NCBI GenBank assembly: GCA_021741285.1
Contig: JAIOYD010000095.1
Coordinates: 1-6,190 of the forward strand
Length of the DNA: 6,190 nucleotides
From: Rickettsiaceae bacterium
GTDB taxonomy: Bacteria > Pseudomonadota > Alphaproteobacteria > Rickettsiales > Rickettsiaceae
Direction of reading: 5' to 3'
In this document: one piece after another, positions 1 to 5,897 of the stretch
Position numbering within the stretch: the first letter of the stretch is position 1
How the letters are laid out: every line of letters begins with the position of its first letter
Notes under the pieces: model-generated
What the model was told of the DNA's origin: nothing
Seen by the model: only the letters and a program-made list of their open reading frames with translations
The model's database searches: none
Program-made: the position numbers and the translations under genes

Positions 1-2
1 AA

Positions 3-161
3 TTTCAAAATATCTTTGGCAAAACTCCGAGTTCATGGTTTGCTAGTTTTCAATTAAATGGGATTCCCGATAGTAGATTACTTAGTTTAAACAGTACAAA
101 TAAAGGAAGTTTGCGCCATTTTTTAGCGAAATTTCCAGAAAACTTTAGTTTAAAGAATTAA
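3..161 (+). CDS. C-terminal end of an unidentified protein, cut by the left edge
   Basis: One frame is open from the left edge to a TAA at 159-161, giving 52 codons. The other two forward frames hit stops within about 60 bases. The peptide has ordinary protein composition, with stretches such as FGKTPSSWFASF and KGSLRHFLAKF. It shows no catalytic motif, membrane segment or cysteine cluster. I do not recognise the family. Its direction matches the downstream genes, so it is probably the preceding member of the same locus, but a gap of about 395 bp separates it from the next gene. The true start lies outside the window. A chance open frame of this length is possible in AT-rich DNA. Confidence 0.45.
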   Translation, partial: FQNIFGKTPSSWFASFQLNGIPDSRLLSLNSTNKGSLRHFLAKFPENFSLKN

Positions 162-556
162 AATGTAACGACTCAGCCTCTCCTTAGTCACGTTATCTCG
201 GTCGGATTCTCTAACGCCGCCTGACGACTTAATCGCAGTTTTTAGGAAAGGGCAGTATTAAAATTAAGTATTAACGTAATCATTTGACTATTTCATGAAC
301 AATGCTATTGGCTAATTATATTTTATATAATCAATCATATACGACTAAGCTTGACACTGGTTAGTGCTGATGTGAAATAATAACTAACAAATCAAAAAAA
401 ATAATCGGCTAAAACAGTTTTACTTCTCGTAAATGGAGTTCATTGGTGTTAGCAATTGGCTCTTAATTCAAGTCGATAGCTGAAATGATCAATACAGAAG
501 TATGGGATTTAAATGGTTATAAATCGACAATATATGAGTAATTTTTGGAAAATTAA
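162..556. other. Intergenic region upstream of the first radical SAM gene
   Basis: No convincing gene was found here on either strand. The first 80 bases are visibly richer in G and C than the rest (for example CTAACGCCGCCTGACGAC near 210-228), which may mark a junction or a remnant of different origin. The remainder is very AT-rich. It contains weak sigma-70-like elements, an A8 run near 393-400 and several very short ORFs just before the gene at 557. I saw no terminator hairpin after the upstream ORF, no JUMPStart/ops-like element and no tRNA-like fold. Confidence 0.5.
351..381 (+). promoter_or_regulatory. Weak candidate sigma-70 promoter
   Basis: A perfect TTGACA lies at 351-356. The best -10-like hexamer is AATAAT at 376-381 (five of six matches), but the spacer is 19 bp, longer than the preferred 17. 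A perfect TATAAT also occurs nearby at 326-331 without a matching -35. Either could drive the gene at 557, with a 5' leader of roughly 170-220 nt. AT-rich DNA produces such matches by chance, so this is only a candidate. Confidence 0.2.
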
Positions 557-560
557 ATGA
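513..560 (+). other. 15-codon micro-ORF overlapping the next start (possible leader peptide)
   Basis: ATG at 513 is preceded by GGGA (504-507) at a 5-nt spacing. It encodes MVINRQYMSNFWKIK and stops with TGA at 558-560, overlapping the ATG of the radical SAM gene in an ATGA junction. That arrangement would allow translational coupling. Two other micro-ORFs lie in the same area in other frames without good ribosome sites (433-483 and 485-541), so chance is the leading explanation. A role as a peptide substrate for the adjacent SPASM enzyme is conceivable but has no direct support. Confidence 0.15.
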
Positions 561-1600
561 AAGCAGAAATAAAACCAAGATTAAACTTGACTGGAAGAAC
601 GCCATTACAAGAGGTTATTCCTTTAAAAACCCCATTTAACATTATCATTGACCCTGCTAGCATATGTAATCTAAAGTGTGTTTTTTGCCCTGCTGGAGAT
701 ACCTCATTAGTCAATAGTTTAGGTATTTATCAGGGTGAAATTGATTTCGAAATCTACAAAAAAATAATTGATCAACTCTCGCTTTTTCCCGACAGAATAA
801 AAATGTTACGCCTTTGGAAAGAAGGCGAACCTTTCTTAAATAAAAAACTGGTAGAAATGGTTTTATACGCAAAAAAAAGTGGATATGTTGACTTCATAGA
901 TACTACAACAAATGGTGTTCTTATGACCCCCGATATATGTGAAAAACTATTTGATGCAGGGATTAATAGAATTAATATATCTATCTATGGCATAAATGAT
1001 AGGCAATACGAAAAATACACATGTTGTAAAATTGATTTTCGGCTACTTCATGAAAATATCAAATGGGCTTATAATAACAAAAAATCCACAGAAATTTTTA
1101 TTAAGATACCAGAAAATTTAATTACTGAAAATGAAAAAAAAGAGTTTTTTGGTTTATTCGGAGACTACTGTGACAGAATATTTGTTGAAAATTTATTTTC
1201 ATCATGGAATAGCTTTAATGTAACTGAAGATCTTAACTTTAATTCAAAAAAAGGTATATTTCAGCAAGATATTCAAGAAAAAAAAATATGTCCACATATT
1301 TTTTACAATATGATGATTAATGTAGATGGTACAGTAAGTCCGTGCTTTACTGATTGGAATAGAAAAATTATTGTGGGCGATGTGACTAAGCAAACATTAC
1401 TTGAAATTTGGAATTCTTCTGAATTTAATTTACTGCGTTTACAGCATTTAGATGGAAGGCGAAATGAAAATTTAGTGTGTGGTCCCTGTAATAGACCAAG
1501 TCATGCGATGCTAGATAATATTGATGATTATGCTAGTCAGATGATTAAAAAGTTTATTCATATACCAATAGATAGATCAAAAAAAATACCTGGCATGTAG
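557..1600 (+). CDS. Radical SAM/SPASM domain protein, paralogue A
   Basis: This 347-residue enzyme should bind a 4Fe-4S cluster and cleave S-adenosylmethionine to a 5'-deoxyadenosyl radical in the cytoplasm. The cluster motif CX3CX2C is C37, C41, C44 (CNLKCVFC). The GEP motif is near residues 90-92, and TTTNG (116-120) and NISIYG (140-145) are typical core strands. The C-terminal part resembles SPASM: C245, then G258-X4-C263, the segment VGDV...EIWNS, and C308-X2-C311. The later SPASM cysteines are missing, so the auxiliary cluster site looks reduced. The start is supported by GGA at 547-549 (7-nt spacing) and by alignment with the paralogue at 3018, which begins MKAAIKPR against MKAEIKPR here. 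Related proteins occur in O-antigen and capsule loci, but I know of no assigned substrate. The gene contains several A7-A9 runs. It is followed by a probable terminator and so may be transcribed apart from the downstream group. Confidence 0.9.
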   Translation: MKAEIKPRLNLTGRTPLQEVIPLKTPFNIIIDPASICNLKCVFCPAGDTSLVNSLGIYQGEIDFEIYKKIIDQLSLFPDRIKMLRLWKEGEPFLNKKLVEMVLYAKKSGYVDFIDTTTNGVLMTPDICEKLFDAGINRINISIYGINDRQYEKYTCCKIDFRLLHENIKWAYNNKKSTEIFIKIPENLITENEKKEFFGLFGDYCDRIFVENLFSSWNSFNVTEDLNFNSKKGIFQQDIQEKKICPHIFYNMMINVDGTVSPCFTDWNRKIIVGDVTKQTLLEIWNSSEFNLLRLQHLDGRRNENLVCGPCNRPSHAMLDNIDDYASQMIKKFIHIPIDRSKKIPGM

Positions 1601-1610
1601 TAAAATTATT

Positions 1611-1638
1611 GGCTCTATATTGCTTTCAGAGTCTTTTT
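1611..1638 (+). terminator. Probable Rho-independent terminator after radical SAM gene A
   Basis: GGCTCT (1611-1616) pairs with AGAGTC (1628-1633), giving five Watson-Crick pairs and one G-U pair around an 11-nt loop. TTTTT (1634-1638) follows directly. The stem is short, so termination may be partial. It lies 10 nt after the stop codon of the gene ending at 1600, the expected place. Confidence 0.45.
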
Positions 1639-1643
1639 GTGAC

Positions 1644-1734
1644 TAATAAATATAGCAACCATTCGGCAATTCCATTGTGCACCAGAGGGGATATACCGCA
1701 ATAATGGATATTTTTGAAGTCGCTATATTTATTA
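1644..1734. repeat. 91-bp element with 13-bp perfect inverted ends (MITE-like or structured RNA)
   Basis: TAATAAATATAGC (1644-1656) is perfectly complementary to GCTATATTTATTA (1722-1734). Inside, TCCATT (1671-1676) pairs with AATGGA (1703-1708) in nearly the same register, so the whole segment can fold as a long interrupted hairpin. ACT flanks the element on both sides (1642-1644 and 1735-1737) if the left end is placed at 1645. That could be a 3-bp target duplication but is weak alone. It lies outside the terminator's T run. It could be a small non-autonomous mobile element, the end of a degraded insertion sequence, or an RNA structure. Confidence 0.4.
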
Positions 1735-1891
1735 ACTGCTTGTTTTAGGTTTTTTCTGTCTATTGCTACGCGAAGCTTGATCTTGGTACACCTTATCACC
1801 AACCCATGTTTTGGAATGAGCGTGTGCTTGGGTGAATAGCCTTTAAAGTAAAGAGGGAGCTAAATAATTACCTACACTTTGCCCATTATTT

Positions 1892-1904
1892 ATGGTACTA
1901 CCAT
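1892..1904. promoter_or_regulatory. 13-bp palindrome upstream of the FkbM gene
   Basis: ATGGTA-C-TACCAT is a perfect odd palindrome centred at 1898, about 50 nt before the FkbM start. Its size and place would fit an operator for a dimeric regulator. No accompanying promoter is clear, and one short palindrome in 350 bp is not strong evidence. Confidence 0.15.
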
Positions 1905-1950
1905 TAGGGTTGGAGTGAATACTTACAATACTTAATAACACAGGATTAAC

Positions 1951-2988
1951 ATGATTAGTAAATCTAAAGATATAGTGGTATATGGTTGTGGTCATTACGG
2001 GAAGATTGTAGCAAAGTTTTTAATCAAAAATAATTATAATTTGAGTTTCTTCATAGATAGTATGGATTCTAGTAATGAATATCTTGGTATTCCTATTTTT
2101 CATCCGGATAAGTTAGATACAAGCTTAGAAAATTTTGATGTAATAATTGCTATAATTAACTCATCATACAATTCGAGTATTGAATTAGTAATTAATAATT
2201 TGCGATTAAGTGGTGCTAAAAATATTATTTTTATGGATGTTTTTTTGGCTGCTTATCCTTCGTGTCTTCTTTTTGAATGTGATGTTGAAAATATACACGA
2301 AAAGATTGATTATATTTGTGATCATTTGGTAGATGAGGAAAGCAAAAAAATTTATAGAAGTGTTTTTAAATGTTATTTAAATGGTAGAGTTAACGAAAAT
2401 CCTTATATATCTGAAACGGATCAATATACCCCTTATGACTTACCGAGATATCCAGATAGTTTAGACTTTATTGATTGTGGCTCTTATGTTGGCGATACAA
2501 TACTTCATTTAGAAAACAATAAATACAAATTTGATTCTATTGTTGCTTTTGAGCCAGAGTTAACTAATTTTTCTAAAATGAGCCAGCTGCTTAGAAATAA
2601 AACTAAAAATGGTATTGCTGTACCTTGTGGTGTTTCAAACACGACAGGGATAGTTAATTTTGAATCAGGTAAGCACAGCGGGGGGGGGTGTATCGTTGAT
2701 AATGGAAATCAAATAATAATGACAGTTGCATTAGATGATTTTTTACCAACGTACTCGCCTAATTTAATTAAAATGGATGTGGAAGGTTCAGAATTAAAAG
2801 CTCTTCAAGGGTGTTTAAAGATGCTTAAAAGAAGTCGTCCATATTTAGCTATTGCCATATATCATTTCATCAATGACATGTGGGAAATTCCTCTGTTCTT
2901 GATAGGGTTAGATGTTTCTTACGATTTCTACGTTCGATGTCATGGTAAACATTTGACTGAAACAATTTTATATTGCTATCCTAAATAA
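1951..2988 (+). CDS. FkbM family SAM-dependent methyltransferase with N-terminal Rossmann-like domain
   Basis: This 345-residue cytoplasmic protein has two parts. Residues 8 to about 100 form a Rossmann-like unit with VVYGCGHYGK near the N-terminus, like the nucleotide-binding heads of PglD-type sugar acyltransferases. Residues 171 to about 317 are an FkbM methyltransferase: motif I FIDCGSYVGDT (173-183), the acidic strand end AFEPE (199-203), KMDVEGSELKALQG (274-287) and the C-terminal IYHFINDMWEIP (303-314). FkbM enzymes O-methylate sugars or polyketides. In this setting a glycan sugar is the likely acceptor, which is inference. The start has AGGA at 1942-1945 with a 5-nt spacing. Residues G244-G246 are encoded by nine consecutive G (2680-2688), a probable slippage site. 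It is the first gene of the downstream run, 29 nt before the second radical SAM gene. Confidence 0.9.
   Translation: MISKSKDIVVYGCGHYGKIVAKFLIKNNYNLSFFIDSMDSSNEYLGIPIFHPDKLDTSLENFDVIIAIINSSYNSSIELVINNLRLSGAKNIIFMDVFLAAYPSCLLFECDVENIHEKIDYICDHLVDEESKKIYRSVFKCYLNGRVNENPYISETDQYTPYDLPRYPDSLDFIDCGSYVGDTILHLENNKYKFDSIVAFEPELTNFSKMSQLLRNKTKNGIAVPCGVSNTTGIVNFESGKHSGGGCIVDNGNQIIMTVALDDFLPTYSPNLIKMDVEGSELKALQGCLKMLKRSRPYLAIAIYHFINDMWEIPLFLIGLDVSYDFYVRCHGKHLTETILYCYPK
2680..2688 (+). repeat. Homopolymeric G9 tract inside the FkbM coding region (candidate phase-variation site)
   Basis: Nine uninterrupted G encode three glycines (residues 244-246) between S243 and C247. In the form given the gene is in frame. 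One extra G would give V-Y-R and a stop, for a protein of about 249 residues. One lost G would reach a TAA after residue 254. Both products lose the DVEGSE motif at 276-281 and everything after it. Poly-G tracts of this length are known slipped-strand switches in surface-glycan genes of Campylobacter and Helicobacter. Confidence 0.65.
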
Positions 2989-3008
2989 ATTTATTACATG
3001 CACATACT

Positions 3009-3011
3009 GAG
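3009..3011 (+). promoter_or_regulatory. Ribosome binding site deciding the start of radical SAM gene B
   Basis: GAG at 3009-3011 is 6 nt before ATG 3018 but directly touches the alternative ATG 3012, which would leave no spacing. Use of 3018 also makes the protein start MKAAIKPR, matching MKAEIKPR of the upstream paralogue. Confidence 0.55.
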
Positions 3012-3017
3012 ATGGTT

Positions 3018-4034
3018 ATGAAAGCAGCTATTAAGCCAAGAATTAACATGAAGGAGCGTACGAAACTAGAAGAGGTTATACCATTAGATACCCCTTTTAT
3101 ATTGACCGTTAGCCCTGCTAGTGCTTGTAATCTAAAATGTGCATTTTGCCCGACTGGCGATCGTCACTTAATGAGAAGCACAGATCGATTTATGGGATTA
3201 ATGGAATACTCTCTATTTACTAAAATTATAGATGATCTGGAATATTTTCCTCAAAAAATAAAAGTATTAATGCTTGTAAATGATGGTGAACCATTTCTAA
3301 ACAAAAATTTAGATAGCATGGTTAGATACGCAAAAAGAAGTAATAATGTTCCGTTCATTGAAACTACTACAAATGGTATTTTAATGACCTCCGATAGGGT
3401 AGGTGGGCTAATTGATGCGGGGATTGATAAAATAAATATCTCAATCTATGGAATGGATTCAGCAACATATAAGGATTTCGCCAAGTCTGATGTTGATTTT
3501 GATATTATTTTGGCTAATATAAAATGGCTCTATGAAAATAAAGGAAATACTGAAATAGTAATTAAAATTCCGAAAGAGCTTTTAGCAACAAATGCAACAG
3601 TAGAAAATTTTTATGAAATGTTCGGGGATTATTGTGATAGAGTTTTTGTTGAAAATTCATCACAAATGTGGCCAGATTTTGATGTATCAAAACGAATGAA
3701 TGTTGATTTTACTGAGGGTTTATGGGGACACCAGATAGAAGAGAAACTCGTGTGTCCTAATATATTTTACGCACTGACAATAAATGCAAATGGGGAAGTT
3801 AGCGCCTGTTATGTTGATTGGGCAAGAGCTCTATTGGTTGGTGATGTAAAAGTACAAAATTTAAATGAAATTTGGAATTCTAAAGAATTTAATAACTTAA
3901 GAATTCAGCATCTTAGTGGAAATCGTAATAAAAATTTAGTTTGCAAAAAATGTAATCAACCTCAGCATTGTTCTTTGGATAATCTTGATCCCTACAAGGA
4001 CGAGTTGCTTACTAAGTTAGTGAATAAAATTTAG
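3018..4034 (+). CDS. Radical SAM/SPASM domain protein, paralogue B
   Basis: This enzyme has 338 residues from the preferred start at 3018; ATG 3012 would add only MV. It is clearly homologous to the protein at 557-1600 along its whole length, with 32 of the first 50 residues identical by direct comparison. The radical SAM cluster motif is C37, C41, C44 (CNLKCAFC), followed by DGEP (89-92), TTTNG (116-120) and NISIYG (140-145). The SPASM-like region has C246, G259-X4-C264, VGDV and EIWNS, then C309-X2-C312-X5-C318. It therefore keeps one SPASM cysteine (C318) where paralogue A has alanine, but lacks the last CX3C cysteine. It should catalyse a radical reaction in the cytoplasm on a glycan precursor or related molecule; the substrate is unknown. 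It lies 29 nt after the FkbM gene and 16 nt before the SDR gene, so co-transcription is very likely. Confidence 0.9.
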   Translation: MKAAIKPRINMKERTKLEEVIPLDTPFILTVSPASACNLKCAFCPTGDRHLMRSTDRFMGLMEYSLFTKIIDDLEYFPQKIKVLMLVNDGEPFLNKNLDSMVRYAKRSNNVPFIETTTNGILMTSDRVGGLIDAGIDKINISIYGMDSATYKDFAKSDVDFDIILANIKWLYENKGNTEIVIKIPKELLATNATVENFYEMFGDYCDRVFVENSSQMWPDFDVSKRMNVDFTEGLWGHQIEEKLVCPNIFYALTINANGEVSACYVDWARALLVGDVKVQNLNEIWNSKEFNNLRIQHLSGNRNKNLVCKKCNQPQHCSLDNLDPYKDELLTKLVNKI

Positions 4035-4050
4035 AATTAGTGGTTTAAAC

Positions 4051-5031
4051 ATGAAGGTTTTAATAACGGGTGGCAATGGTAATATCAGTTGGCATTGTGT
4101 AAATAATGCAATTTTAGCAGGCATGGATGTAACTGTTGTCAAAAGAAGCCAAGGATCATTATTACGAAGAAAATTACCAAATAATGTGAAAATAATTAAT
4201 GCCGATGTTAGAAATATTAGTTCGTTTAGAAGTGCACTCTACAAAATACATTTTGATGTTGTCATAGATTTTTTATGCTATACACCCGAGCAAGCGGAAA
4301 CTGTTATTTGGCTTTTTAAAGATATTGTTAAACAATATATTTTTATAAGTTCTGCATCAGTTTATGAAAAACCAGCTAAGAACATTCCAATTATAGAAGA
4401 AAATATAATTAAAAATTCTACATGGGATTACGCTATAAATAAAATAGCATGTGAAAAAATATTTATTGATGCCTATAATAAAATAAATTTTCCTGTGACA
4501 ATAATAAGGCCAACTCACACGTATGACACTATAATCCCTGTCTCAATTGGAAATGGAGATTGGACAATTCCAAACAGAATAATACAAAGAAAGCCAGTTA
4601 TTATGCATGATGATGGAAAAAACTTATGGACACTTACTCATTCTAAGGATTTTTCAGATGCCACAATGCATTTGGTAGGAAATAAAAATGCGCTTGGGGA
4701 GTCTTTCCATATTACCAGTGATGAAATATTGACGTGGAATGAAATAATGTACGCATTATCAAATGGTCTGGGATACGGAAAACCTAATTTAGTGTATGTG
4801 TCAAGTAATGAAATAGCTAAAAAATATCCCTATATAGCTCCAAGTTTATTAAATGAAAAACGATGGGACGGTGTATATAATAATAATAAAATTAAAATAA
4901 TTTCAAATGGTTGGTCAGCCAAAGTTAAATTTTTGGAAGGAATAAAAGAAACAATTGAATGGTTTTTAAAAAACAAGGAATTAATGGTTATAGATGAGAA
5001 ACTTGATTTAATGATGGATGAGTATTCGTAA
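4051..5031 (+). CDS. NAD(P)-dependent epimerase/dehydratase-like extended SDR protein
   Basis: This 326-residue Rossmann-fold enzyme belongs to the extended short-chain dehydrogenase/reductase group that acts on nucleotide sugars. The cofactor motif is TGGNGNIS (residues 6-13); the third glycine of the usual TGXXGXXG is serine. D52 in ADVR is in the position that normally contacts the adenine ring. The catalytic set is visible: SSAS (100-103) followed by YAINK with Y127 and K131. IIRPTHTYD (151-159) matches the conserved RP segment after the active site. The sequence does not tell whether it is an epimerase, dehydratase or reductase. The substrate is probably an NDP-sugar, from context. The ribosome site is weak (AGTGG at 4039-4043). 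The 16-nt gap to the preceding stop suggests co-transcription and perhaps coupled translation. The tail after about residue 305 is charged and has no clear motif. Confidence 0.85.
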   Translation: MKVLITGGNGNISWHCVNNAILAGMDVTVVKRSQGSLLRRKLPNNVKIINADVRNISSFRSALYKIHFDVVIDFLCYTPEQAETVIWLFKDIVKQYIFISSASVYEKPAKNIPIIEENIIKNSTWDYAINKIACEKIFIDAYNKINFPVTIIRPTHTYDTIIPVSIGNGDWTIPNRIIQRKPVIMHDDGKNLWTLTHSKDFSDATMHLVGNKNALGESFHITSDEILTWNEIMYALSNGLGYGKPNLVYVSSNEIAKKYPYIAPSLLNEKRWDGVYNNNKIKIISNGWSAKVKFLEGIKETIEWFLKNKELMVIDEKLDLMMDEYS

Positions 5032-5110
5032 CATTAAAGTTTTTTCGCTAATCTATGATATTTATTTTTCTTAAAAGTAACTAGTCTGATTTTATGATTG
5101 GGTAATAAGA

Positions 5111-5851
5111 ATGACTACACATAAAGAATTTCTTGATGAAAGAGTAGAGAATGTTAAACGCTGTTATCAAGATCATATGTTTGTTGATAGGAACATTAAC
5201 TTACTTTCCGAGTTAGCTAGAAACAAATATTATTATAATTTTGATTGGCTTGGTTTGCCTATTATTGCTTATCCTCAAGATGTTGTAGCACTACAAGAGA
5301 TTATCTGGAAAACAAAGCCTGACGTTATTATTGAAACAGGGGTAGCCAGAGGTGGCTCTGTTGTATTAAGTGCCTCAATTCTTCATTTAGTTCATGGAAA
5401 TGATCATAAAGGATTATGTATTGGAATAGATATTGATATACGACCCCATGCAATAGATATGATAGAGAAACATCCATTGGCTTTTAGGATTAGATTGTTA
5501 CAAGGATCAAGTCTTGATCGATCAATTATAGAGCAAGTTATTGCTATCATTGAACCGGATCAACGTGTTATGGTAATCCTTGACTCTGACCACACAGAAG
5601 CACATGTTTTAGAAGAGCTTGAGAGATACTCTCCACTCGTTACAAAAGATTGTTATTTGGTTGTGATGGATACTGGAATAGAAGACGATCCGGGGGATTT
5701 TCTTGATCGTCCTTGGGGGAAGGGAAACAATCCAAAAACGGCTGTACATAAATTTTTAAAACAAAATAATAGATTCGAAGTTGATGATTTCATTCATTCT
5801 AAGTTATTGCAAACTGCTGCACCAGATGGTTATTTAAAATGTGTAAAATAA
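5111..5851 (+). CDS. CmcI-like (cephalosporin hydroxylase family) SAM-dependent methyltransferase-type protein
   Basis: This 246-residue protein matches the family named after CmcI, whose members are SAM- and metal-binding and are mostly methyltransferases despite the name. In order: NFDWLGLPIIAYPQDVVALQ (43-62), the SAM-binding glycine motif IIETGVARGGS (73-83), GIDIDIRPH (105-113), VILDSDHTEAHV (155-166), MDTGIEDDP (186-194), PWGKGNNPKTAV (201-212) and APDGYLK near the C-terminus. D158, D160, H161 and D187 are candidate metal or substrate ligands. The length is usual for the family. Members of this subgroup are common in O-antigen and capsule loci, so methylation of a sugar hydroxyl is the likely job. 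The 79-nt gap before it contains no terminator or clear promoter. The ribosome site is weak: GGT at 5101-5103, or AAGA too close to the ATG. Confidence 0.88.
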   Translation: MTTHKEFLDERVENVKRCYQDHMFVDRNINLLSELARNKYYYNFDWLGLPIIAYPQDVVALQEIIWKTKPDVIIETGVARGGSVVLSASILHLVHGNDHKGLCIGIDIDIRPHAIDMIEKHPLAFRIRLLQGSSLDRSIIEQVIAIIEPDQRVMVILDSDHTEAHVLEELERYSPLVTKDCYLVVMDTGIEDDPGDFLDRPWGKGNNPKTAVHKFLKQNNRFEVDDFIHSKLLQTAAPDGYLKCVK

Positions 5852-5887
5852 ATATTTTGAATATCTATTTTCGATTTAAGTATAAAT

Positions 5888-5892
5888 GGTGA
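5888..5892 (+). promoter_or_regulatory. Ribosome binding site supporting the start at 5898
   Basis: GGTGA (5888-5892) stands 5 nt before ATG 5898. An in-frame ATG at 5886 and GTG at 5889 would extend the protein by MVTD or VTD, but have only a weak TAAG upstream (5877-5880). The downstream ATG is preferred, though not certain. Confidence 0.4.
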
Positions 5893-5897
5893 CTGAT

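Larger units (their letters stand above)
1601..1950. other. Intergenic region between radical SAM gene A and the FkbM gene
   Basis: This 350-bp gap breaks an otherwise tightly packed series. It holds the terminator (1611-1638), an imperfect inverted repeat (1644-1734) and a short palindrome (1892-1904). No + strand ORF of useful size is present. On the - strand one frame reads through about 1740-1950 with a single internal stop, ending in a stretch that includes HSKTWVGDKVYQDQASRSNR. A second - strand frame is open for roughly 60 codons. Neither matches a family I recognise, so a decayed insertion or gene remnant is possible but unproven. I found no strong promoter for the gene at 1951. The best -10-like element is TACAAT at 1924-1929, and it lacks a good -35. 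Confidence 0.4.

Noticed and set aside
383..388. Inverted match of ACTAAC with GTTAGT at 360-365
   Set aside because: The 6-bp arms lie 17 nt apart with no T run; too weak for a terminator or operator call.
433..541. Two micro-ORFs of 16 and 18 codons (433-483 and 485-541)
   Set aside because: Neither has a convincing ribosome site or recognisable peptide; such ORFs are expected by chance.
162..556. JUMPStart/ops element, integron attC site or tRNA in the first gap
   Set aside because: No ops-like core, no paired attC-like ends and no cloverleaf pattern could be found by eye.
1609..1625. Sigma-54-like TTGGC...TTGCT sequence
   Set aside because: The distance between GG and GC is 9 nt instead of the required 10, and the segment is better explained as the terminator stem.
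1704..1748. 14-codon + strand ORF beginning at ATG 1704
   Set aside because: The purine-rich AGAGGGG site is about 13 nt away, too far, and the ORF lies across the inverted repeat arm.
3012..3017. Start of radical SAM gene B at ATG 3012
   Set aside because: The GAG ribosome site would touch this ATG, while ATG 3018 has a 6-nt spacing and matches the paralogue's N-terminus.
5032..5110. Terminator or new promoter between the SDR and CmcI-like genes
   Set aside because: No GC-containing hairpin before a T run and no paired -35/-10 hexamers are visible, so the genes are treated as co-transcribed.
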